Of a stretch of 39,643 bases of DNA, positions 18,330 to 25,455 are shown one piece after another. The position numbers were made by a program, and so were the translations under genes. The stretch spans positions 1 through 39,643 of the forward strand of contig JAGWPB010000023.1 in NCBI GenBank assembly GCA_028870665.1, in the 5' to 3' direction. The DNA is from Lysobacteraceae bacterium. Its GTDB lineage: Bacteria; Pseudomonadota; Gammaproteobacteria; Xanthomonadales; Rhodanobacteraceae. Position 1 is the first letter of the stretch. Each line of letters starts with the position of its first letter. The notes under the pieces were generated by a model. It saw only the letters and a program-made list of their open reading frames with translations. It did not search any database and was not told the origin of the DNA.

Positions 18330-20372
18330 ATGTCCTATTCTCCGCAGCAGATTCGCAGTGTGGCGCTGGCCGGCCATGCCGGCGCCGGCAAGACCACCCT
18401 GTTCGAAGCCCTGCTGCATGCCGGCGGCGCGATCCAGACGGCAGGCAGCATCGAGCGCGGCAGCACGGTGTCGGACTTCGATCCGCAGGAGAAGGCGCGC
18501 GGCCATTCGATCGGTACCGCGCTGGTGACCGTCGACCGCCCCGACTGCCGCCTGCAGCTGATCGACACCCCGGGATATGCCGAATTCCGCGGCCCGACCC
18601 TGGCCGTGCTGGCCGCGGTGGAAACCTGTGCGGTGGTGGTCAATGCCGCGATCGGCATCGAGCACGGCACGCGGCGGATGATGCATTACGCCCGTGAACG
18701 CGGACTGGCGCGGCTGCTGGTCATCAATCGCATCGACGCCGACGGCGCCGATCTGCCGGGTCTGCTGTCCGCGCTGCGCGAGGAGTTCGGGGCCGAATGC
18801 CTGCCGGTGAACCTGCCCGCCGACGGTGGCCGGCGCGTGCTGGACTGCTTTTTCCATGCCGAGGGCGCGACCGATTTTTCCTCGCTGGCGGCGGCGCACG
18901 CCGCCATCGTCGATCAGGTGGTCGAGATCAACGAAAAGGTGATGGGTCGCTACCTCGATGCCGGCGAGGGCGCGCTTGCGCGCGAGGAGCTGCACGACGC
19001 TTTCGAACAGTGCCTGCGCGAGGGGCATCTGGTGCCGATCTGCTTCGTTTCGGCGCGCAGCGGCGTCGGTGTGCGCGAGCTTCTGGATCTGGCCGAGCAC
19101 CTGCTGCCGAATCCGACCGAGGCCAATCCGCCGCCGTTCCTGCGCGGGACCGAGGCGCAGCCGGTGACGGCGCTGCCGGATCCCGCGCGGCATGTGATCG
19201 CCGACGTGTTCAAGATCATCAACGATCCCTTCGTCGGCAAGCTGGCGGTGTTTCGCGTCTATCAAGGCACCGTGCGCCGTGACGCGCAGCTGTTCATCGA
19301 CGACGGCAAGAAGCCGTTCAAGGTCGGCCATCTGTTCCGCATCAGGGGCAAGGATTACGTCGAGATCGAGCAGGCCGGTCCGGGCGAAATCGCCGCCGTG
19401 GCCAAGATCGAGGAGATCCACTTCGACGCCGTGCTGCACGACTCGCACGACGAGGACGCGATCCGCCTCAAGCCGCTCAGCTTTCCGCAGCCGATGGTCG
19501 GCCTCGCGGTCGAGCCCGCGCACCGCGGCCAGGAGCAGAAACTGGCACAGGCGCTGGCGCGCATGGCCGAGGAGGACCCCTGCTTTCGCATCGAGCACCA
19601 CAAGGAACTCAACGAGATCGTGGTGCGCGGGCTGTCGGACCTGCATCTCAAGCTGATGCTCGAACGCCTGCGCGAGCGCTACGGGGTGGAGGTGCGCACG
19701 CATCCGCCGCGCATCGCCTATCGGGAGACGGTCAGCGCCGCGGCCGAGGGTCATCATCGCCACAAGAAGCAGACCGGCGGCGCCGGCCAGTTCGGCGAGG
19801 TGTTTCTGCGCGTCGAGCCGCTGCCGCGCGGTGCCGGCTTCGAGTTCGTCGACGCGGTCAGGGGCGGCACCATCCCGCACCAGTTCATCCCCGCGGTGGA
19901 AAAGGGCGTGCGCCAGGTGCTCGAGCACGGTGCGGTCGCCGGCTATCCGCTGCAGGATGTGCGCGTGACCGTTTTCGACGGCAAATTCCACCCGGTGGAT
20001 TCGAAGGAAATCGCCTTCGTCAGTGCCGGCCGCAAGGCCTTTCTCGACGCCGTCGCCAAGGCGCGACCGCTGGTGCTGGAGCCGATCGTCGAGCTGGAGG
20101 TCAGCGCGCCCGAACCGCACGTCGGCGATGTCACCGGCGGGCTCGCCGCCAAGCGCGCGCGCATCCTCGGTACCGACACCCTGCGCGGCGGCGAAACCGT
20201 GATCAAGGCCCAGGTGCCGCTGGCCGAGCTGGCCGACTATGCGACCGAGCTGAAATCGATGACCGGCGGGCAGGGTCGATACGCCATGGATCTCAGTCAC
20301 TACGAACCGGCGCCGCTGCCGGTGCAAAAGCAGCTGGCCGCGGCCTGGAAGCCGCGCACCGAAGACGACTGA
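18330..20372 (+). CDS. Elongation factor G-like GTPase (EF-G2 type)
   Basis: The 680-residue protein has the EF-G domain order: G domain, domain II 'GKLAVFRVYQGTVRRDAQLF', domain III, domain IV 'GGTIPHQFIPAVEKGVRQ' and domain V. The G1 loop GHAGAGKTT is intact. G2 reads RGHSIGTA instead of RGITI. G3 is DTPGY instead of DTPGH, losing the catalytic His. G4 is NRID instead of NKxD. This is typical of EF-G2/FusA2-like paralogues whose role is unclear and which are not the main translocase. The ATG at 18330 (MSYSPQQIRSVAL, AGGCAGG upstream) was chosen over 18291. A Gre-family gene follows 8 nt later. Confidence 0.85.
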   Translation: MSYSPQQIRSVALAGHAGAGKTTLFEALLHAGGAIQTAGSIERGSTVSDFDPQEKARGHSIGTALVTVDRPDCRLQLIDTPGYAEFRGPTLAVLAAVETCAVVVNAAIGIEHGTRRMMHYARERGLARLLVINRIDADGADLPGLLSALREEFGAECLPVNLPADGGRRVLDCFFHAEGATDFSSLAAAHAAIVDQVVEINEKVMGRYLDAGEGALAREELHDAFEQCLREGHLVPICFVSARSGVGVRELLDLAEHLLPNPTEANPPPFLRGTEAQPVTALPDPARHVIADVFKIINDPFVGKLAVFRVYQGTVRRDAQLFIDDGKKPFKVGHLFRIRGKDYVEIEQAGPGEIAAVAKIEEIHFDAVLHDSHDEDAIRLKPLSFPQPMVGLAVEPAHRGQEQKLAQALARMAEEDPCFRIEHHKELNEIVVRGLSDLHLKLMLERLRERYGVEVRTHPPRIAYRETVSAAAEGHHRHKKQTGGAGQFGEVFLRVEPLPRGAGFEFVDAVRGGTIPHQFIPAVEKGVRQVLEHGAVAGYPLQDVRVTVFDGKFHPVDSKEIAFVSAGRKAFLDAVAKARPLVLEPIVELEVSAPEPHVGDVTGGLAAKRARILGTDTLRGGETVIKAQVPLAELADYATELKSMTGGQGRYAMDLSHYEPAPLPVQKQLAAAWKPRTEDD

Positions 20373-20380
20373 GCTGCCTC

Positions 20381-20875
20381 ATGAGCCGCGCCTTCACCCG
20401 CGAGTCCGAACTGCCCGTGGCCCTGCCCGAGCGACCGCTGAGTCGGTATCCCAACTACGTGACCGCGCGCGGGCTGGCGCAGCTGCGCGAGCAGCTCGCC
20501 GCCGCTGAATCGGAGCGTGCGCGGCTGCTGGCGGCCAGCGACCGCGCGGCGGATGCCGCCGCTCTGGCTGCCGTCGAGCGCGACCAGCGCTGGCTGCAGG
20601 CGCGACTGGCGACGGCGATCGCGGTGGATGTCGCGGCGCAGCCCCGCGATCGTGTCGCGTTTGGCGCGACCGTCCGCGCCGAGGACGACGCGGGCGGTAC
20701 CCATTGCTATGCGATCGTCGGTGAGGACGAGGCGGATGTCGAACAGGAGCGCGTCAGCTGGCGGTCGCCGCTGGCGCAAGCCCTGATGGGCGCACGGTCC
20801 GGCGATGAGGTTGTCTGGCGGCGGCCCGCGGGTGACCTCAGGCTGACCGTGCAGACGATCGCCTATCCGGACTGA
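20381..20875 (+). CDS. GreA/GreB-family protein with shortened coiled coil
   Basis: The 164-residue product has the Gre C-terminal FKBP-like domain: 'DRVAFGATVRAEDDAGGTHCYAIVGEDEAD', 'VSWRSPLAQALMGARSGDEVVWRRPAG'. The N-terminal coiled coil starts at 'NYVTARGLAQLREQLAA', but it is about 14 residues shorter than in GreB. The tip motif GD-x-x-ENA-x-Y reads SDRAADAAAL, so one of the two catalytic acidic residues appears lost. It may bind the polymerase secondary channel without stimulating cleavage. It is likely co-transcribed with the EF-G-like gene. Its last 13 nt overlap the convergent glycosyltransferase gene. Confidence 0.78.
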   Translation: MSRAFTRESELPVALPERPLSRYPNYVTARGLAQLREQLAAAESERARLLAASDRAADAAALAAVERDQRWLQARLATAIAVDVAAQPRDRVAFGATVRAEDDAGGTHCYAIVGEDEADVEQERVSWRSPLAQALMGARSGDEVVWRRPAGDLRLTVQTIAYPD

Positions 20876-21996
20876 TCCGCGGGACCGGCATCGGCGCGAG
20901 CCTCGGCCGGGCGCAGCGGCTCGCAACGCGCGGCCAGTGCCGAGACCACGTCGGGTGCTGCCTGCTGGTCGCGGATCTCGAGTGCGAAGTGGCCGTCGCC
21001 GCAGGGTGCATAGGTTGCCGGGTCGGTGACGCTGAACAACGCTGCCGTCGGTACCCCGGATGCGACGGCCAGGTGCATCACGCCGCAATCGGCGCTGATG
21101 AAGCGGTCCAGGCCGGCCAGCACCGCGGCCGCCTTGCGCACATCGGGCGAATGGAAATGCGTCGCGATGCCGGCCAGACGCGGCCGGCCATCGACCGGCA
21201 CGAGCTCGAAGAAGGCGGCCGATGGCCAGCGCCGCGCCAGCGCCGCATGCAGCGTCTGCCACCACGCGATCGGAAAGGCCTTGGCGCCGGTGGCCTCGGC
21301 AAACAGGCCGATGCGCGCTTGGCCGGCATGACGCGGGCCGAGCCGGCGCTGCAGCTCGATCTCGCCCTGTGCCCGCTCGGTCGCGCTCAGACGCAGGTCG
21401 AGCGGCGGGCAGCGAGTCGCTGCAAACGGCTCGCCGCGCGCGGCGCGCAGCAGGTAGACCGGCAGCTGCGCCATGTGCCGCGGCGTGGTCGGCATCGGCA
21501 CGCCGTGCGTGAGACGGCCGCGCTGGCCGGCTTCGGCGAAGCCGAGGCGGAAGCGCGCGCGTGCGAACAGCAGCAGCAACCGACCCGACTGCGAGCCGAC
21601 ACTGGGGTCGATGGCGAGGTCGTAGCGGACCGCGCGCAGGTGCCGCAGCGTGCGCCACAGGCGACGCGGTTCGCGCAGTGCGTGTCGCGGCAGCATGTGC
21701 AGCGTGTCGATGCGATAGCCATCAGCCAGGGCTTGCGCGGCAATGCCGCCGCTGACCAGCAGATCGATACGGGCGCCGGGGTATGCCCGTTCAAGATCGG
21801 CCAGCAGCGGTGTCAGCAGCACGACGTTGCCCAGGCGGTGGTTGGGGCGGATCACCAGAATGCGGCCGATTCCGTGCGCCGGCAGTGGTGTGGATGATGT
21901 GGCGCTGACGCCTGCCAGCTGCGCGAACAGGTGTCGCACCAGCCGGCGCCGCAGCTCCTGCCAGTCGCGGCGGCGAAGCGGCGGGCGTGGTGTCAT
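20863..21996 (-). CDS. Glycosyltransferase family 9 (heptosyltransferase-like)
   Basis: The 377-residue protein has GT9 features: 'GIGRILVIRPNHRLGNVVLLTPLLADLERAYPGARIDLLV' at the N-terminus, and C-terminally 'DRFISADCGVMHLAVASGVPTAALFSVTDPATYAPCG', the nucleotide-sugar binding region. GT9 enzymes usually transfer ADP-heptose to LPS inner core. Which LPS step this one performs cannot be told. The ATG at 21996 is 1 nt past the SET-gene stop codon, so the two genes form a tight operon. A TTG three codons earlier is a less likely start. Confidence 0.87.
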   Translation of the reverse strand: MTPRPPLRRRDWQELRRRLVRHLFAQLAGVSATSSTPLPAHGIGRILVIRPNHRLGNVVLLTPLLADLERAYPGARIDLLVSGGIAAQALADGYRIDTLHMLPRHALREPRRLWRTLRHLRAVRYDLAIDPSVGSQSGRLLLLFARARFRLGFAEAGQRGRLTHGVPMPTTPRHMAQLPVYLLRAARGEPFAATRCPPLDLRLSATERAQGEIELQRRLGPRHAGQARIGLFAEATGAKAFPIAWWQTLHAALARRWPSAAFFELVPVDGRPRLAGIATHFHSPDVRKAAAVLAGLDRFISADCGVMHLAVASGVPTAALFSVTDPATYAPCGDGHFALEIRDQQAAPDVVSALAARCEPLRPAEARADAGPADQSG

Positions 21997-21997
21997 C

Positions 21998-22483
21998 TCA
22001 GGCAAGGGCGGTCCGCGTGCGCTTGGGCTGCAGCATGGTACTGGTGCAGGCCACGCTGCCGCAGCGGCAGGCCCAGAGGCGCTTGAGTCGCGGCGTCTGC
22101 CGGCTCTCGAGCACGATGCCGTAGTTGTAGGTCAGCTCCTCGCCGGGGGTGATATCGCGCAGTGCCTCGATCTGCACGCGATCGCGGCGCGGATCGCCAT
22201 CGCGGTTCTCCACGACGCAGGCGCGGCAGTTGGGCACGCAGCTGTGGTTGATCCAGCGCGCAGCGTTGCCGTCGGCATTGGCATCGATGATGTAGCGTGC
22301 GTTGAGAGTGAACAGGAAGGTATGGCCGCTTTCGGTGCTGTCGCCGTAGCGGCGATCGGCCTGGGCATGGGTGATCAGTCGGCCCTTGTAGACGAGGATC
22401 AGGGCGCCGGCGGGGATCCGGGTGCGGGCGAATACGCCCTGGCCGTGGATGGACGAACGGCGGGCGACGATTCGGACAGGCAT
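21998..22483 (-). CDS. SET-domain protein (putative protein-lysine methyltransferase)
   Basis: This small 161-residue protein is almost exactly one SET domain. It has the SET-N strand 'SIHGQGVFARTRIPAGALIL', the cofactor and pseudoknot motif NHSCVPNC (79-86), and GEELTYNY (114-121) with the catalytic Tyr. A post-SET cysteine cluster CRC-G-SVAC (139, 141, 146), with Cys82 or Cys86, could hold zinc. SET proteins methylate lysine using S-adenosylmethionine; bacterial substrates are mostly unknown. It leads a two-gene unit with the GT9 gene and stands upstream of the sodB 3' end. Confidence 0.9.
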   Translation of the reverse strand: MPVRIVARRSSIHGQGVFARTRIPAGALILVYKGRLITHAQADRRYGDSTESGHTFLFTLNARYIIDANADGNAARWINHSCVPNCRACVVENRDGDPRRDRVQIEALRDITPGEELTYNYGIVLESRQTPRLKRLWACRCGSVACTSTMLQPKRTRTALA

Positions 22484-22530
22484 GCGCGCATCGATCCTGC
22501 GGAGGGATGCGCATTATCCGGTGCGGCCGT

Positions 22531-22554
22531 GCGCCGTGCACGCGTGCACGGCGC
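22531..22554. repeat. Perfect 24-bp palindrome between sodB and the SET gene
   Basis: The arms GCGCCGTGCAC (22531-22541) and GTGCACGGCGC (22544-22554) flank a GC dinucleotide that is itself symmetric, so the whole 24 bp is a perfect palindrome. It lies in the 144-nt gap after the sodB stop codon and before the SET start codon. It could be a sodB terminator stem (no T-run) or an operator for the SET-GT9 unit. Confidence 0.6.
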
Positions 22555-22627
22555 CGGGCAGCGCGGCCGGGGTTTCACGATGGCCGGCGCAGGCTGCGGC
22601 GGCCATCGTTGCGGGGATCCCGTCCGC

Positions 22628-23206
22628 TCAGGACATCCGGCTGGCGGCGTGCTCCCAGTTGACCAGCTTCCAGAACGCCTCGATATATTTCGGGCGCGCG
22701 TTGCGGTAATCGATGTAGTAGGCGTGTTCCCAGACGTCGCAGGTCAGCAGCGCACGGTCGGCGCCGGTCAGCGGCGTGGCGGCGTTGGCCGTGCTGACCA
22801 GACCCAGCGAGCCGTCCGGACGCTGCACCAGCCAGGCCCAGCCGGAGCCGAAGGTGCCGATCGCGGTCTTGCTGAAATCCTCGCGAAACTTGTCCAGCGT
22901 GCCGAACGCCTTGACGATCGCGTCAGCCAGCTTGCCCGACGGGTCGCCACCGCCTCGCGGCGACAGCGACTGCCAGTAGAAGGTGTGATTCCAGACCTGC
23001 GCGGCGTTGTTGAACAGGCCGCCACTGGATTTGCGCACGATATCCTCAAGACCCTGGTTCTCGAACTCGGTGCCCTTGATCAGATTGTTGACGTTGGTGA
23101 CGTAGGTCTGATGGTGCTTGCCGTGGTGGAAATCCAGCGTCTCGGCTGAGATGTGCGGCTCCAGCGCGGTGCGCTCAAATGGCAGTGGGGGAAGCTCGAT
23201 CGCCAT
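22628..23206 (-). CDS. sodB: Superoxide dismutase [Fe] SodB
   Basis: This enzyme dismutates superoxide to oxygen and peroxide in the cytoplasm. The 192-residue length matches E. coli SodB. Metal ligands are His27 in '[13 protein letters not shown]', the His in 'WNHTFYW', and Asp and His in '[23 protein letters not shown]'. The Gln in '[13 protein letters not shown]' is the residue typical of Fe-type enzymes (Mn-type usually have it in the C-terminal half). No signal peptide is present. The start at 23206 is fixed by AAGGAGAACG just upstream. It is divergent from grxD. Confidence 0.96.
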   Translation of the reverse strand: MAIELPPLPFERTALEPHISAETLDFHHGKHHQTYVTNVNNLIKGTEFENQGLEDIVRKSSGGLFNNAAQVWNHTFYWQSLSPRGGGDPSGKLADAIVKAFGTLDKFREDFSKTAIGTFGSGWAWLVQRPDGSLGLVSTANAATPLTGADRALLTCDVWEHAYYIDYRNARPKYIEAFWKLVNWEHAASRMS

Positions 23207-23273
23207 GATGCGTTCTCCTTGCGGCGGGGGGATGCGGTAGCGTCCGCGAAGCTCGGCGCAGGCATGCCGCTGA

Positions 23274-23279
23274 TACAAT
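23274..23279 (+). promoter_or_regulatory. grxD: Candidate -10 of grxD
   Basis: TACAAT matches the sigma-70 -10 consensus at five of six positions and lies about 47 nt before the grxD ATG at 23326. No convincing -35 is visible 16-18 nt upstream. Confidence 0.5.
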
Positions 23280-23307
23280 GACCGACGGGCGCATGACGCC
23301 TGCAACC

Positions 23308-23336
23308 ATTGTAATCCCTGAAGCCATGGATATTAA
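23308..23336 (-). promoter_or_regulatory. sodB: Candidate sodB promoter facing the grxD promoter
   Basis: On the minus strand TTAATA (23336-23331), a 17-nt spacer and TACAAT (23313-23308) form a plausible sigma-70 promoter for sodB. The -35 would lie inside the first codons of grxD, so the two transcripts' 5' ends would overlap by roughly 15 nt. Confidence 0.45.
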
Positions 23337-23649
23337 CGAACGCATCAAGGGCATTCTCGATGCCCATCCGGTGGTGCTCTTCATGAAAGGCACGCCGCAA
23401 TTTCCGATGTGCGGTTTTTCCAGTCGCACGGCGCAAGCCTTGCGTGCGGTGGGTGCGGACTACCACTCCGTGAACGTGCTCGAGGATCCCGAGATACGCG
23501 CCGGCCTGCCGCACTACTCGAACTGGCCGACGTTTCCGCAGCTGTTCGTGCATGGCGAGCTGATCGGCGGCTGTGATATCGCTCTCGAGCTGCAGGCTTC
23601 CGGCGAGCTCGAGCGCATCGTGCGCGATGCCAGAAAGGCGCGGGTGTGA
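23326..23649 (+). CDS. grxD: Monothiol CGFS glutaredoxin GrxD
   Basis: The 107-residue protein carries the CGFS active site (Cys29) after '[13 protein letters not shown]', then '[19 protein letters not shown]', the glutathione-binding region. Such glutaredoxins carry or deliver [2Fe-2S] clusters, often together with BolA-type partners such as the IbaG encoded at the left end of the window. The ATG at 23326 ([11 protein letters not shown]) matches homologue starts; an upstream in-frame ATG at 23278 overlaps the -10 element and is rejected. Its stop overlaps the GTG start of the next gene. Confidence 0.95.
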   Translation: MDINERIKGILDAHPVVLFMKGTPQFPMCGFSSRTAQALRAVGADYHSVNVLEDPEIRAGLPHYSNWPTFPQLFVHGELIGGCDIALELQASGELERIVRDARKARV

Positions 23650-24419
23650 TCGCGCTGCCCGTGGCGCGCCTGCCCGGAGGCTGGGAAGCGGACGCGGATA
23701 CCCTCGCCGGTCGCGTGATCCTGGTGACCGGGGCCAGCGGCGGCCTGGGCCAGGCGGTCAGCCTGGCCTGTGCCGCTGCCGGCGCCAGCGTGGTTCTGCT
23801 TGGCAGGAACGTGCGTGCTCTGGAGTCGGTGTACGACGCGATCAAGGCCGCAGGCGGCGCCGAGCCGGCGATCTATCCACTCAACCTCGAAGGCGCCAGC
23901 CCACGTGATTGTGACGGTGTCGCCACGGCGATCGAACGCGATCTCGGCGGCCTCGACGGCGTGGTCCACGCGGCGGCGCGCTTTGACGGTCTGACGCCGC
24001 TGGACGTGCTGTCCGCCGAAGAGTGGCTGCGCGTACTGCAAGTGAACCTGACCGCGCCATTCCTGCTGATGCAGGCACTGCTGCCGCTGCTGCTGGCGCG
24101 CGCCGACAGCGCGGCGGTGTTCGTGCTCGATGATCTCGAACGCATGCGCCGTGCCCACTGGGGCGCTTACGGCGTTGCCAAGGCGGGTCTGGAAACACTG
24201 GCCGCGATCCTGCACCAGGAACATGACGCCGGTCCGTTGCGGGTGCATGCGCTGCTGCCGGCGCCGATGCGAACGGCTCTGCGCAAGATGGCCTGGTTCG
24301 GCGAGGATACGCTCCGGCATCCGCTGCCCGCCGTCACGGCAATGGCGGTGGTCTATCTGCTGTCGCCGGCGGGCATGGACGCGCGCGGCGCGTTGCTCGA
24401 CCTGCGCGGCGCCGGCTGA
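23646..24419 (+). CDS. YciK-like short-chain dehydrogenase lacking the catalytic serine
   Basis: The 257-residue protein has a classical SDR nucleotide fold with TGASGGLG (28-35), 'LLGRN' and the 'LDGVVHAAA' strand. It also has Tyr175-x3-Lys179 (WGAYGVAK). By alignment with E. coli YciK (...SSSVGR...), the catalytic Ser position is Asp163 in 'FVLDDLERM', so the normal Ser-Tyr-Lys triad is incomplete. The start is GTG overlapping the grxD stop (GTGA), implying co-translation. Function in this organism is unknown; normal SDR catalysis would need another residue to replace Ser. Confidence 0.83.
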   Translation: MIALPVARLPGGWEADADTLAGRVILVTGASGGLGQAVSLACAAAGASVVLLGRNVRALESVYDAIKAAGGAEPAIYPLNLEGASPRDCDGVATAIERDLGGLDGVVHAAARFDGLTPLDVLSAEEWLRVLQVNLTAPFLLMQALLPLLLARADSAAVFVLDDLERMRRAHWGAYGVAKAGLETLAAILHQEHDAGPLRVHALLPAPMRTALRKMAWFGEDTLRHPLPAVTAMAVVYLLSPAGMDARGALLDLRGAG

Positions 24420-24434
24420 GCCGGACGTCAGGCG

Positions 24435-25043
24435 ATGGGCGCGCAAGTCGACACGCTGTCCGCCGGGATCCTGCTGTTTCTGATCATGGACCCGCTGGGC
24501 AACATTCCGCTGTTTCTCAGCCTGCTGAAAAACGTTGCGCCACAACGCCGGCGCCTGGTGCTGCTGCGCGAGCTGCTGATCGCGCTGGGCGTGCTGTTCG
24601 CATTTCTGCTGGGCGGACAGTTCATCCTCAGACTGCTCCAGCTGAAACAGGAATCAGTCAGCATCGCCGGCGGCATCGTGCTGTTTCTGATCGGTGTGCG
24701 CATGATTTTCCCGCCCCGGGAGGGTCTGTTCGGCGCGGTCGGCGAAGGCGAGCCGTTCATCGTACCGATGGCGATCCCGTCGGTCGCCGGGCCATCGACC
24801 ATGGCGGCACTGCTGCTGCTGACCAATACCCAGCCAGGGCGCTTGCTGCAGTGGAGTGTGGCCCTGTTTCTGGCCTGGCTGGCGACCGCGGCCCTCCTGC
24901 TGTCGGCGACGTATCTGTTCCGCTGGCTGGGCGAAAGCGTGTTGACCGCGCTCGAGCGCCTGATGGGGATGTTGCTGGTGGCCCTGTCGGTGCAGATGTT
25001 CCTTGGTGGCGTCGCCGCCTACCTCAAGGGCGCCGGTTTCTGA
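24435..25043 (+). CDS. MarC/YhgN family integral membrane protein
   Basis: The 202-residue protein has six predicted hydrophobic segments and the family hallmarks 'FLIMDPLGNIPLFLSLL' near the N-terminus and 'PMAIPSVAGPSTMAALLLL' in the middle. The MarC family was once linked to multiple antibiotic resistance, but its transport role is unproven. It begins 15 nt after the SDR gene in the same orientation and probably closes the grxD operon. Confidence 0.9.
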   Translation: MGAQVDTLSAGILLFLIMDPLGNIPLFLSLLKNVAPQRRRLVLLRELLIALGVLFAFLLGGQFILRLLQLKQESVSIAGGIVLFLIGVRMIFPPREGLFGAVGEGEPFIVPMAIPSVAGPSTMAALLLLTNTQPGRLLQWSVALFLAWLATAALLLSATYLFRWLGESVLTALERLMGMLLVALSVQMFLGGVAAYLKGAGF

Positions 25044-25260
25044 TCCGGCACGCCTGACCGGGTCGCGAGCCAAGTCGGCTCCACTGCAGCCCGCTTCCTT
25101 GCAGTTCGTGAACAAGAGGCGGCCCCATACGCCCCTTTTCTGGCGATTTGGCATGACGGTGCGGCCGCACCGGCAGCCGGTATCCGTGGTCAACAGGCGC
25201 CGATGCACCAGCGATCGTGATCTTTCGGGCGTCGCGGGCGGCGCTCGCCGCGATGTCCGG

Positions 25261-25274
25261 AACATTACGAAATG
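25261..25274. promoter_or_regulatory. AACATTACGAAATG motif, candidate operator (TonB receptor copy)
   Basis: This AT-rich 14-mer, nearly palindromic (CATT-ACGA-AATG), recurs exactly at 35016-35029, upstream of the sigma-54 activator gene. It sits about 10 nt before the possible -35 of the TonB receptor. It could be a binding site for one shared regulator. Confidence 0.4.
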
Positions 25275-25283
25275 GACCTGTGG

Positions 25284-25314
25284 TTACAAATATGTAATCA
25301 GTCGCTGTTAAACT
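25284..25314 (+). promoter_or_regulatory. Candidate promoter of the TonB receptor gene
   Basis: TTACAA (25284-25289) and TAAACT (25309-25314) are separated by 19 nt, longer than ideal. The upstream element is also part of an inverted repeat TTACA-N4-TGTAA (25284-25297), so it may be an operator instead. It lies 140-170 nt before the ATG. Confidence 0.35.
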
Positions 25315-25320
25315 CGCGTT

Positions 25321-25351
25321 GAAGACGTGCGGGGGATCCAGGCACGTCTTC
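25321..25351 (+). repeat. Stem-loop in the TonB receptor 5' leader
   Basis: GAAGACGTGC (25321-25330) and GCACGTCTTC (25342-25351) form a perfect 10-bp stem with an 11-nt loop. No T-run follows, so it is not an ordinary terminator. It starts about 7 nt after the candidate -10, so it would be the very 5' end of the mRNA and might stabilise it or bind a regulator. Confidence 0.65.
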
Positions 25352-25455
25352 CAGTCGAGCGGGATGACCCTTCGCGAATCCGGGTGACGGGCGGGACGGC
25401 CCGCGCCGGGCGCGTGGTGTCCCGAATTCCTTTCCTGCAAGCAAGGGCTGATGAA

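Larger units (their letters stand above)
25044..25455. other. 412-nt leader/intergenic region before the TonB receptor
   Basis: The region holds a 14-nt motif shared with the 35.0-kb promoter (25261-25274), a candidate promoter (25284-25314) and a 10-bp stem-loop (25321-25351). These are listed separately. No small gene is convincing in the first 200 nt. The stretch is more AT-rich than its surroundings from about 25260 on. Confidence 0.55.

Noticed and set aside
25147..25160. TGGCAT-N5-TGC as a second sigma-54 promoter before the TonB receptor
   Set aside because: GG and GC are 11, not 12, nt apart and TTGC is not present.
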